21,094 bases of DNA from Oxalobacteraceae bacterium (GTDB lineage: Bacteria; Pseudomonadota; Gammaproteobacteria; Burkholderiales; Burkholderiaceae_D): contig CANFGA010000007.1 of assembly GCA_947446335.1 (NCBI GenBank), positions 1 through 21,094 of the forward strand, given 5' to 3'. Under the pieces are notes generated by a model. That model made no database searches. It was not told the origin of the DNA and saw only the letters and a list, made by a program, of their open reading frames with translations. Made by a program: the position numbers and the translations under genes. This document shows, piece by piece, positions 7,031-14,088 of this stretch (its first letter is position 1; the number at the start of each line of letters is the position of its first letter).

Positions 7031-8167
7031 ATGCCCACCCCGATCTCTCGCATTCTGCCTTCCAGCGCCAGCTCCGCAAGCACGGCATCCAAGGCCGCCG
7101 CGTCGGTGCCCGAACAGTTCCAGCGCATGCTGTCACGCCAGATCGAACAACGCCAAGCCCTGGAAAAATCCCAGGCAAATATCCAGACCAACACCAGAGC
7201 CGACGCCAGAAGCAAGTCCGACGCCGATGTCAAGACCAGGACCGAGGCCAATGCGGCGCAGCCCGAAGCGGCGCCGGTTGACCCCAGCAGCAAGCCAACT
7301 GCGGCCCGGGAGGCGAGCACGGAAGCAAACAAGCACGCCAAGGATGACGACGAGCACGGTGTCGACACCACGCCGCAGCCGCTGTCGAGCATGCTGACAC
7401 TCGTCGCCAGTCTGCAGCAAGCCGCTGCCGCGGCCACTGATGCTGCCACTGCCACTGCGACTGCCACGGAGGTTGCAACTGCCGCTGATGTTGCAACTGC
7501 AACGTCCACTGCGCTCAAGAGTGCGACAGCCGATGCGGGACCAGCGCTCGCGCGTGCCGGCACCGACCCAGCCTTGCCGGCAACGGCCTTGCCCGATCTC
7601 AAGCTCGCTGCCGGCACGATCCCCGCAGCGGCGCTGCCCAAGGCTGCCGTATTCGATGCGGCGCTGCCAGGCAGCGCCAATCTGGTCGCGCCCGCAGCTG
7701 TGCTGCAGATGGCGCAAACCGCGAGCGCGATCCCGGTCGGCAAACTGAACGGCCAGGTTGGCAGCCCGGCCTGGGACCAGCAACTGGGACAAAAAGTGAT
7801 CTGGATGGCTGCCGGCGGCCTGGAAAGCGCGACGCTGACGCTCAATCCACCCGACCTGGGACCGCTGCAAGTGGTGCTGAGCGTGTCGAACGATCAAGCC
7901 AGCGTCAGCTTCACATCCAACCAGGCGGAGGTACGCCAGGCGCTCGAAGCGGCGCTGCCGAAGCTGCGCGACATGATGAGCGAAGCCGGCCTCAGCCTGG
8001 GCAGCGCCAACGTCTCGGCCGGCAGTTCCAACCAGGAGCATGGCGCGCAACAGGAACGCGCTCGCCAGGGCGGCGGCGCGCAGGGCATCCCATCAGCAGT
8101 CAGTGTCATGACCTTGCCGGCGCTGCGTGGCACGGCGCGGCAAGGGATGGTCGACACCTTCGTCTGA
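7031..8167 (+). CDS. fliK: Flagellar hook-length control protein FliK
   Basis: FliK is exported during hook assembly, measures hook length and then switches export specificity by contacting FlhB. The product (378 residues from the ATG at 7031) has a poorly conserved, disordered ruler part rich in Ala, Thr, Lys and Asp, with an extreme Ala/Thr tract at about residues 130-163. A conserved C-terminal switch domain follows at about residues 250-335, containing LESATLTLNPPDLGPLQVVL and FTSNQAEVRQALEAALPKLR. A GTG at 6986 would add 15 residues; neither start has a good Shine-Dalgarno, so the N-terminus is uncertain. The gene is separated by 108 bases from fliJ and 156 bases from fliL. Confidence 0.93.
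   Translation: MPTPISRILPSSASSASTASKAAASVPEQFQRMLSRQIEQRQALEKSQANIQTNTRADARSKSDADVKTRTEANAAQPEAAPVDPSSKPTAAREASTEANKHAKDDDEHGVDTTPQPLSSMLTLVASLQQAAAAATDAATATATATEVATAADVATATSTALKSATADAGPALARAGTDPALPATALPDLKLAAGTIPAAALPKAAVFDAALPGSANLVAPAAVLQMAQTASAIPVGKLNGQVGSPAWDQQLGQKVIWMAAGGLESATLTLNPPDLGPLQVVLSVSNDQASVSFTSNQAEVRQALEAALPKLRDMMSEAGLSLGSANVSAGSSNQEHGAQQERARQGGGAQGIPSAVSVMTLPALRGTARQGMVDTFV
7421..7520 (+). repeat. Degenerate 6-bp-periodic Ala/Thr-coding tract inside fliK
   Basis: Codons alternate GCN and ACN over this stretch, giving runs such as TATATAT in the protein. An 11-base unit GTTGCAACTGC recurs at 7472-7482 and 7490-7500, an 18-base period, and contains the palindrome GTTGCAAC. Such tracts tend to change length by replication slippage; here a change would alter FliK ruler length. 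Confidence 0.6.
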
Positions 8168-8323
8168 CTCCACCCTGGCCTGCGCTGCAGCATCGGTGCC
8201 ACGAGATACGCGATCTTCCCCCCTCTGCTCCAGCGATCCTTTGGTCGCCAATATAGGGATAATGCGCGCATGGTGCAGTGATCCACTGCCGCGTTGACCG
8301 TTACCGTTGAAAGCACGACAAAA
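8168..8323 (+). other. fliK-fliL intergenic region with a short hairpin
   Basis: This 156-base gap is the longest inside the fli operon. It contains a C-rich run near 8216-8223, an AT-rich patch with GATAAT at 8258-8263 but no matching -35, and an inverted repeat GCAGTG-ATC-CACTGC at 8275-8289. There is no T-run, so a Rho-independent terminator is unlikely. It could hold an internal promoter for fliL-R; nothing in it proves that. Confidence 0.4.
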
Positions 8324-8818
8324 ATGAAAGCTGATCCCAAGGCTACCCCGGCAGCAGATGCGCCGGCAGGCTCGAACAAGAAAAAGATGATGATCATCAT
8401 CATCGCAGCGGTGCTGGTGCTTGCCGGCGGCGGCGGCGCCGCATGGTTTTTCTTGCATGCCAAGCAGCCAAGCGAACATGTCAAGGAAGTCAAAAAGATT
8501 GGCCCGCCGGTCTTCGTCTCGGTTGACACCTTCATCGTCAATTTGCAATCGGAAGGCGACGACCAGTTCTTGCAAGCGAATCTCACGCTGCAAGTGCAAA
8601 ACCCTGACCATGTCGAACTGATCAAGCTGAACATGCCCAAGGTGCGCAATCGCTTGTTGATGCTGTTGTCGAGCAAGAAACCATCCGAAATCAGCACCAT
8701 CGAAGGCAAGCAACAACTCGCGGCCGAGATCATCGCCCAGGTCAACTTGCCGTTCAACGACAAAGGTCCCGAACAGGACGTGTCGGACGTGATGTTTACT
8801 TCGTTCATCATTCAATAA
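8324..8818 (+). CDS. fliL: Flagellar basal body-associated protein FliL
   Basis: FliL is a single-pass inner-membrane protein that surrounds the stator (MotAB) near the MS ring and supports torque and stator retention. The 164-residue product has a short Ala/Pro/Lys-rich cytoplasmic tail, a membrane segment at residues 22-44 (MMIIIIAAVLVLAGGGGAAW...), and a periplasmic stomatin-like domain containing FVSVDTFIVNLQSEGDDQFL and LLMLLSSKKPSEISTIEGKQ, ending DVMFTSFIIQ. The ATG at 8324 is preferred. A TTG at 8294 would add ten residues but has no ribosome site. The fliM ATG follows 4 bases after the stop. Confidence 0.95.
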   Translation: MKADPKATPAADAPAGSNKKKMMIIIIAAVLVLAGGGGAAWFFLHAKQPSEHVKEVKKIGPPVFVSVDTFIVNLQSEGDDQFLQANLTLQVQNPDHVELIKLNMPKVRNRLLMLLSSKKPSEISTIEGKQQLAAEIIAQVNLPFNDKGPEQDVSDVMFTSFIIQ

Positions 8819-8822
8819 CGTC

Positions 8823-9803
8823 ATGGCTGATAATTTCCTCTCCCAGGAAGAAGTCGACGCCCTGCTGAAGGGCGTCAGCGGGGATCAGGACGATGTCAAG
8901 ACGCCGGAAGAAGTCACCGGAGTTCGCACCTACAACCTGGCAACCCAGGAGCGCATCGTGCGCGGCCGGATGCCGACGCTGGAGATCATCAACGAGCGCT
9001 TTGCGCGCCTGTTGCGGATCGGTCTGTTCAATTTCATCCGCCGCAGCGCCGAGGTCTCGGTCGGCCCGGTGCGGGTGTCGAAATACAGCGAATTCATACG
9101 CAACCTGGTGGTGCCGACCAACCTGAACCTGATCCACATGAAACCGCTGCGCGGCACCGCGCTGATGGTCTTCGATCCGGGCCTGGTGTTCTTGCTGGTC
9201 GACAACCTGTTCGGCGGCGATGGCCGCTTCCACACCCGGGTCGAAGGGCGCGACTTCACGCAAACCGAGCAGCGCATCATCTTGCGCATCCTCGATATCG
9301 TGTTCAACGCCTATGCCAAGTCGTGGGAACCGGTGTTCCCGGTCGAATTCGAATACATCCGTTCGGAAATGAATACCCAGTTCGCCAACATCGCGACCCC
9401 GAACGAAGTCGTTGTCGCATCGACCTTCACGGTGGAACTGGGCTCGGTCAGCGGCCAGATCCACTTTTGCATGCCGTATTCGATGATCGAGCCGATCCGC
9501 GACACGCTGACGTCGAGCTTGCAGGGGGAGGCGCTGGAGGTGGACAAGCGCTGGATCCGCCTGATGACGCAACAGATCCAGATCGCGGAAGTGGAAATGG
9601 TGGCGGTGCTGGGCACGGCGCGGGTCTCGGTCGACGCTTTGCTGAACATGCGGGTCGGCGACATCATCCCTTTGTCCATACCGGACATGATCCAGGCCAC
9701 GGTCGACGGCGTGCCGGTCATGGACTGCAGCTACGGGGTATTGAACGGGCAATATGCGCTCAAGGTCGAAAAACTGCTGTCCAATATCGAACACCACAAA
9801 TGA
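8823..9803 (+). CDS. fliM: Flagellar motor switch protein FliM
   Basis: FliM is the C-ring protein that binds phosphorylated CheY and transmits the switch to FliG. The 326-residue product starts with the CheY-binding peptide LSQEEVDALLKGV (about residues 6-18). The middle CheC-like domain carries the FliG-contacting GGXG motif as GGDG at residues 131-134 (NLFGGDGRF), and the C-terminal SpoA-type domain includes VSVDALLNMRVGDIIPLSIP. Length matches the family (about 330). The gene sits 4 bases after fliL and 48 bases before fliN, the usual fliLMN arrangement. Confidence 0.98.
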   Translation: MADNFLSQEEVDALLKGVSGDQDDVKTPEEVTGVRTYNLATQERIVRGRMPTLEIINERFARLLRIGLFNFIRRSAEVSVGPVRVSKYSEFIRNLVVPTNLNLIHMKPLRGTALMVFDPGLVFLLVDNLFGGDGRFHTRVEGRDFTQTEQRIILRILDIVFNAYAKSWEPVFPVEFEYIRSEMNTQFANIATPNEVVVASTFTVELGSVSGQIHFCMPYSMIEPIRDTLTSSLQGEALEVDKRWIRLMTQQIQIAEVEMVAVLGTARVSVDALLNMRVGDIIPLSIPDMIQATVDGVPVMDCSYGVLNGQYALKVEKLLSNIEHHK

Positions 9804-9840
9804 CCATTGCGCATACGCGTGCAGCATCAGTAAATGAAAC

Positions 9841-9846
9841 AGGAGG
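9841..9846 (+). promoter_or_regulatory. Shine-Dalgarno AGGAGG deciding the fliN start
   Basis: A perfect AGGAGG lies 5 bases before the ATG at 9852. It overlaps the codons of the alternative upstream ATG at 9834, so the downstream start is the real one. Confidence 0.85.
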
Positions 9847-9851
9847 ACACC

Positions 9852-10268
9852 ATGTCTGACAATCAAGAGAACCAAAACGCCGAAGACGATTGGGGCGCAG
9901 CGATCGCCGAGCAAGCCAAGGCAGAAGCGGCCGCAGCGCAGAATCAGGCCGCCAGCGCCGCGGTGTTCAAGGACTTTGCCAGCCACGGCAACAAGACCGA
10001 GACCCACAACGATATCGATTTCATCCTCGATATCCCGGTGCAGTTGACGGTCGAACTGGGGCGCACCAAGATTGCGATCAAGAATTTGCTGCAACTGGCC
10101 CAAGGCTCGGTAGTCGAACTCGACGGTCTGGCTGGCGAGCCGATGGATGTGCTGGTCAACGGCTGCCTGATCGCCCAGGGCGAAGTGGTTGTCGTCAACG
10201 ACAAATTCGGCATTCGCCTGACCGACATCATCACGCCATCCGAACGCATCAGAAAACTGAACCGATGA
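9852..10268 (+). CDS. fliN: Flagellar motor switch protein FliN
   Basis: FliN forms the base of the C ring with FliM and binds FliH to dock export substrates. The 138 residues match the usual 137. The N-terminal half is acidic and Ala/Gln-rich (DNQENQNAEDDWGAAIAEQA). The SpoA domain (about residues 55-138) contains FILDIPVQLTVELGRTKIAI, LLQLAQGSVVELDGLAGEPM and VNDKFGIRLTDIITPSERI, all signature stretches. The start at 9852 is fixed by a perfect AGGAGG. The stop overlaps the fliO ATG as ATGA. Confidence 0.98.
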   Translation: MSDNQENQNAEDDWGAAIAEQAKAEAAAAQNQAASAAVFKDFASHGNKTETHNDIDFILDIPVQLTVELGRTKIAIKNLLQLAQGSVVELDGLAGEPMDVLVNGCLIAQGEVVVVNDKFGIRLTDIITPSERIRKLNR

Positions 10269-10906
10269 AGTCCGCCGTCAAGGCTGTCGCCGCGTGCTGC
10301 ATCTTCGCCGCCGCGGCGGGCGCCGCCGCGCCGAGCGCCGCCGCGCCGGGCGCCACTGCGTTGGGCGCCACTGCGCCGGGCGCCGAAGCGACGGCGGTGG
10401 CGCCAGCGGCTGCAATGGCTCCCGAGCCAGTTGCGCCCGCAGCAGTTGCGGCTACGGCAGCGCCGGCGGTTCCTGCGGCAGTTGCTCCAGTGGCACCGGC
10501 GCCGACTGTTGCACTGACGCCGGCCCCGCCCGTCATCTACGCACCCACGGCCACTGGCAGCTTGCTGCAAACCACGCTGGCGCTGTCATTCGTGCTGGCC
10601 TTGCTGGCCGCTCTGGCCTGGGCCATGAAACGCTATGGTCCAAGGTCGAGCAGCCCGAATGCGACGCTGCGCCTGGTCGGTTCGCTCAGCCTGGGCGGGC
10701 GCGAACGGATTCTCATCGTCGAAGTGGCCGACCAATGGATCGTCGTCGGCGCAGCGCCAGGACGAGTCAATGCGCTGGCGCTGATGCCGCGCCCATCCAA
10801 CACCGACTCCGGCAGCGACTCCGGTGCCACGCTGGTGCAGGGCGCGAGCGGCGCCAATTTTGCCCAGTGGCTGAAACAGACTATAGACAAACGCAATGGC
10901 AAATGA
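10265..10906 (+). CDS. fliO: Flagellar biosynthesis protein FliO, with a long Ala/Pro-rich periplasmic segment
   Basis: FliO is a membrane scaffold for assembly of the FliP-FliQ-FliR export gate. The 213-residue product is longer than the roughly 120-residue enterobacterial form. It has a signal-like N-terminus (KSAVKAVAACCIFAAAAGAAA), an Ala/Pro/Gly/Val low-complexity segment at about residues 22-95, a membrane helix at about 100-120 (LQTTLALSFVLALLAALAWAM), and a cytoplasmic FliO domain with LRLVGSLSLGGRERILIVEV and QWIVVGAAPGRVNAL, ending in a helix with FAQWLKQTI. The ATG overlaps the fliN stop. The same frame is open further upstream, but that part is the shadow of fliN. Confidence 0.93.
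   Translation: MKSAVKAVAACCIFAAAAGAAAPSAAAPGATALGATAPGAEATAVAPAAAMAPEPVAPAAVAATAAPAVPAAVAPVAPAPTVALTPAPPVIYAPTATGSLLQTTLALSFVLALLAALAWAMKRYGPRSSSPNATLRLVGSLSLGGRERILIVEVADQWIVVGAAPGRVNALALMPRPSNTDSGSDSGATLVQGASGANFAQWLKQTIDKRNGK
10349..10384 (+). repeat. 15-bp tandem repeat inside fliO
   Basis: A 15-base unit beginning GGCGCCACTGCG occurs at 10349-10363 and 10364-10378, and a third partial copy begins at 10379. It codes for repeats of GATAL, GATAP and GAEAT. The unit starts with the palindrome GGCGCC. Copy-number change would keep the reading frame. Confidence 0.7.
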
Positions 10907-10913
10907 ACGACAG

Positions 10914-11654
10914 ATGAAATTCGCGCAGCGCCTGATCGCGCTCTTGCTGGTGCTCGGGCTGCCGGCACTGGCGAGCGCCCAGGGCTTGCCGGCATTTACC
11001 AGCACGCCGGCGCCAGGCGGTGGCCAGAACTATTCGCTGCCGCTGCAAACGCTGCTCTTGATGACGTCGCTGTCGTTCCTGCCGGCAGCACTCTTGATGA
11101 TGACCAGCTTCACCCGCATCATCATCGTGCTGTCGCTGCTGCGCCAGGCGATCGGCACCCAGTCGGCGCCGCCCAACCAGGTCATGGTCGGACTGGCGCT
11201 GTTCTTGACGCTGTTTGTCATGGGGCCAGTGTTCGACAAGATCTATACCGATGCGTATCTGCCTCTGCAGGAAAACAAGATCACGATGAGCCGCGCGCTG
11301 GATCAGGGCGTGGCGCCGCTGAAGGCGTTCATGCTGAAACAAACGCGCCAGGCCGATCTGGCGCTGTTCGCCAGGATGTCGCGCACGCCGGCGCTGCAGG
11401 GGCCTGAAGACGTGCCGCTGCGGATACTGATCCCGGCCTTCGTCACCAGTGAATTGAAGACCGCATTCCAGATCGGCTTTGCGATCTTCATTCCCTTCCT
11501 GATCATCGACATGGTGGTCGCCAGCATCCTGATGGCGATGGGGATGATGATGATGTCGCCGGCCGTGATTTCGCTGCCATTCAAGCTGATGCTGTTTGTC
11601 CTGGTCGACGGCTGGCAATTGCTGCTCGGCTCGCTGTCGCAAAGTTTTTACTGA
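10914..11654 (+). CDS. fliP: Flagellar export gate protein FliP
   Basis: FliP is a core pore protein of the export gate in the MS-ring centre, forming a pentamer with FliQ and FliR. From the ATG at 10914 the product is 246 residues (family about 245). It has a cleavable signal peptide (KFAQRLIALLLVLGLPALASA, cut after Ala22) and the conserved YSLPLQTLLLMTSLSFLPA, MTSFTRIIIVLSLLRQAIG and FVTSELKTAFQIGF stretches. The C-terminal segment contains MAMGMMMMSP and VDGWQLLLGSL. An ATG at 10896, inside fliO, is in frame but would place six extra polar residues before the signal peptide and has no ribosome site. Confidence 0.97.
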   Translation: MKFAQRLIALLLVLGLPALASAQGLPAFTSTPAPGGGQNYSLPLQTLLLMTSLSFLPAALLMMTSFTRIIIVLSLLRQAIGTQSAPPNQVMVGLALFLTLFVMGPVFDKIYTDAYLPLQENKITMSRALDQGVAPLKAFMLKQTRQADLALFARMSRTPALQGPEDVPLRILIPAFVTSELKTAFQIGFAIFIPFLIIDMVVASILMAMGMMMMSPAVISLPFKLMLFVLVDGWQLLLGSLSQSFY

Positions 11655-11662
11655 GAATAACG

Positions 11663-11932
11663 ATGACACCCGAAAGCGTCATGGCCATGGGCCGCAATGC
11701 AATGGAAGTAACACTGATGGTGGCCGCGCCGATGCTGCTGGTGGCCTTGATCATCGGCTTGATCGTCAGCATCTTCCAGGCTGCAACCCAGATCAATGAA
11801 GCGACACTGTCGTTCATTCCGAAACTGGTGGGCATCTTCGTCGCCTTGATCGTCGCCGGTCCGTGGATGCTGTCGGTCATGCTCGACTACATGCGCCAGA
11901 TCTTCGGCAATATTCCGGCGATGGTCGGCTAG
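11663..11932 (+). CDS. fliQ: Flagellar export gate protein FliQ
   Basis: FliQ is the small two-helix export-gate subunit that wraps around the FliP-FliR pore. The 89 residues match the family length. Helix 1 is AAPMLLVALIIGLIVSIFQA, followed by the signature TQINEATLSFIPKL, and helix 2 is GIFVALIVAGPWMLSVML. The ATG follows GAG with seven bases of spacing, 8 bases after the fliP stop, in the standard fliPQR order. Confidence 0.98.
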   Translation: MTPESVMAMGRNAMEVTLMVAAPMLLVALIIGLIVSIFQAATQINEATLSFIPKLVGIFVALIVAGPWMLSVMLDYMRQIFGNIPAMVG

Positions 11933-11957
11933 CGGCGATGCCAGCGCAGCATCAGCC

Positions 11958-12794
11958 ATGATCACGCTCTCCAGTGTCGACATCAACACCTGGATCGCCG
12001 CCCTGTTGTGGCCACTGAGCCGCATCCTGGGCTTGATCGCGGCTGCGCCGCTATTCGGCAATCCCGGCGTGCCGGCCAGGGTAAAAGTCGGGCTCGGTCT
12101 GTTGCTGGCGATGGTCATCGGCCCCACCATTCCCGCTCTGCCGGCGGCCGACCCGATGTCGATGGCCGGCTTGCTGATCCTGATCCAGGAAATGCTGATC
12201 GGACTGGGCATCGGATTTTCGATCCGCATCGTGTTCGCCGCCGTCGAAATGGCTGGCGAGATCAGCAGCTTGACGATGGGCTTGGGCTTTGCCTCCTTTT
12301 TCGATCCGCAAACCAGGGGCCGCTCTTCCGCCATCAGCCAGTTCCTGGCGCTGCTGGCGACGCTGGCATTCCTGTCGGTGAACGGGCATCTGGTGCTGCT
12401 GTCGGCGCTGGCCGAGAGTTTCATCAGCCTGCCCATTTCAGCGTCGCCGATCAATGGCGGCGGGTTCTTGCAACTGGCCAACTGGGGCGGCCGGATTTTC
12501 AGCGCCGGACTGCAACTGTCGCTACCCATCGTCGCAGCCTTGCTGATCACCAACGTCGCCTTGGGCATATTGACGCGCGCGGCGCCCCAATTGAATTTGT
12601 TCGGCATCGGTTTCCCGATCACGCTCACGGTGGGCATGGCGATGATCGGAATGGTACTGCCATTCCTGTCGACACCGCTGCAAAATCTGTTTCTGGAAGG
12701 GATAGAGACTGGCCGCAGTTTGCCGCGCACCTGGGCCAGCAAGGCGCCGCCGCCAGTGCCGACGTTGGCGCCGCTGGCGCCGCCAAGAAATTGA
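11958..12794 (+). CDS. fliR: Flagellar export gate protein FliR
   Basis: FliR is the single-copy gate subunit that completes the FliP5-FliQ4-FliR1 export channel. The 278-residue product is strongly hydrophobic with about six membrane segments. Family landmarks are LLWPLSRILGLIAAAPLFGN near the start, VPARVKVGLGLLLAMVIGP, EMLIGLGIGFSIRIVFAAVE, and GLGFASFFDPQTRGRSSAIS. The hydrophilic tail (about residues 253-278, Pro/Ala-rich) is slightly longer than in enteric FliR (about 260). In many genomes flhB follows fliR, but here the operon ends and flgL faces it 21 bases away. Confidence 0.97.
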   Translation: MITLSSVDINTWIAALLWPLSRILGLIAAAPLFGNPGVPARVKVGLGLLLAMVIGPTIPALPAADPMSMAGLLILIQEMLIGLGIGFSIRIVFAAVEMAGEISSLTMGLGFASFFDPQTRGRSSAISQFLALLATLAFLSVNGHLVLLSALAESFISLPISASPINGGGFLQLANWGGRIFSAGLQLSLPIVAALLITNVALGILTRAAPQLNLFGIGFPITLTVGMAMIGMVLPFLSTPLQNLFLEGIETGRSLPRTWASKAPPPVPTLAPLAPPRN

Positions 12795-12815
12795 TCGGTC
12801 GAGCCCGCGCTCAAC

Positions 12816-14027
12816 TCACCCGCTGATGAAATTGAACAGCGACAAGCCCGACATCGTCGTGAATGATTTTTGCGCCGCTTCCAGCGTCAGCTTTTGCTGC
12901 GCCATCGACGAAATCGCCTTGAGCAAATCGACATCCTGCAAGCCCGCCAGCGTAGTCGTGTATTGCAAATCCAGATCCGAACCGGCGCTGTCGAGATAAT
13001 CGATTTCCTTCAGGCTGGCGCCAGCCGTGGAGCGTGCGGTCAGCACATTGTCGAAGTTGCTGACCAGATTTTTTTGCGCAGTGGCAAGGCCAGCGGTCAA
13101 TGCAGCCTTGCTGCTGGCATCGTCGGCCGGCGCACGCAGCAAGCCGATCAGATTGGTCACCGTCGTGAAAATGGATTCACTCTGGCTCTTGTCGATCGTC
13201 AAGCTGTTGCCAGCGACCGGCGCGCCGCTGATCTCGAATTTCATCCCGTCCACCGTGATCGGCGTGCCGCTGGCATAGGCGATCGGCGTCGCATCCGGCA
13301 CGAACAAGCCGGTTTTCTTGTCAGTCACCGTGTAATTGGCGGCATCGACAAAATCGATCTGATACGAGTGGCCGGTCAATTTTGACGCATCCGCAACCGA
13401 CCCGGCTGAAATGGCGACTGATCCCGCGTTGCTCGAGGCCGACGCAGTCACGAAAGTGCCGTTGCCCGTCATACCGCTGTTGAACACGGCGCTGCCGGCG
13501 ACGCTGACATCGATCTGGCGCCCGGACGCGACCTGCAACTGGCGCTGGCCTTCATCGCCATTGTAAGTGGCCCCGGTTGCTGTTTGCGAATAGGGTGCGC
13601 TGCCGGTCCTGAAACCGGCAAACAGATAGCCGCCGCTGCCGTCGGCGGTGTTGGCCAGCGCCAGCAAGTCGCTCAGGCGCCCTTCGAGTTCGGTCGCCAT
13701 CTTGGAGCGGTCGGCATTGTTCAAGCTGCCATTGCCGGCGCCAGTCGCCAGCGTTTGCACATCCTGGATCAACGACGTGACGCTGCCCAGCGCCAGATCG
13801 ACATGCGACAACGAGCTCTTGGCATTTTGTCGGTTGGTCGCGAATTGCGTATTCATCGATTGGGACTGCGCCACCACCAGCGCCCGCGCGCTGGCCACAG
13901 GATCATCGGACGGCGTCAAGACGCGCCGGTTGGTATTAATCTGCTGCATGGTCCGATCGAGCGACGATTGCAAGTTGCCCATCTGCGCAGTCGCCGTGTT
14001 ATACATCATACTGGTGCTGATGCGCAT
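12816..14027 (-). CDS. flgL: Flagellar hook-filament junction protein FlgL (HAP3)
   Basis: FlgL is the second hook-filament junction protein, placed between FlgK and flagellin and exported by the flagellar system. The 403-residue product has the flagellin-like N-terminus (RISTSMMYNTATAQMGNLQS, then INTNRRVLTPSDDPVASARA) and C-terminus (SMAQQKLTLEAAQKSFTTMS ending LFNFISG). It is longer than the roughly 317-residue enteric form because of a central surface domain. That domain includes a module at about residues 219-281 (SYQIDF ... YTVTDKKTG ... VDGMKFEISG ... LTIDKS) that resembles two stretches of FlgK. AAGGGG lies eight bases before the ATG at 14027. It follows flgK by 61 bases. Confidence 0.96.
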   Translation of the reverse strand: MRISTSMMYNTATAQMGNLQSSLDRTMQQINTNRRVLTPSDDPVASARALVVAQSQSMNTQFATNRQNAKSSLSHVDLALGSVTSLIQDVQTLATGAGNGSLNNADRSKMATELEGRLSDLLALANTADGSGGYLFAGFRTGSAPYSQTATGATYNGDEGQRQLQVASGRQIDVSVAGSAVFNSGMTGNGTFVTASASSNAGSVAISAGSVADASKLTGHSYQIDFVDAANYTVTDKKTGLFVPDATPIAYASGTPITVDGMKFEISGAPVAGNSLTIDKSQSESIFTTVTNLIGLLRAPADDASSKAALTAGLATAQKNLVSNFDNVLTARSTAGASLKEIDYLDSAGSDLDLQYTTTLAGLQDVDLLKAISSMAQQKLTLEAAQKSFTTMSGLSLFNFISG

Positions 14028-14088
14028 GCTGTTATCCCCTTGTCACCGATACGGGCTTGCCGCATCAAAAAAAACATCGTCTCGAAAA

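Noticed and set aside
8808..10103. A 431-codon open frame on the minus strand opposite fliM and fliN
   Set aside because: Shadow of conserved C-ring genes; His/Arg/Asp-rich with no family resemblance or ribosome site.
9890..10264. Upstream extension of the fliO frame
   Set aside because: It overlaps all of fliN and is Arg/Gln-rich with no similarity to FliO; the ATG at 10265 overlaps the fliN stop and begins a signal-like sequence.
10286..10297. Lipobox-like VAAC at residues 8-11 of FliO
   Set aside because: It lies too close to the N-terminus, before any hydrophobic core, and FliO is not a lipoprotein family.
12801..12812. GAGC-CCGC-GCTC inverted repeat between fliR and flgL as a terminator
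   Set aside because: The stem is only 4 bp and has no T-run on either side, too weak for an intrinsic terminator.
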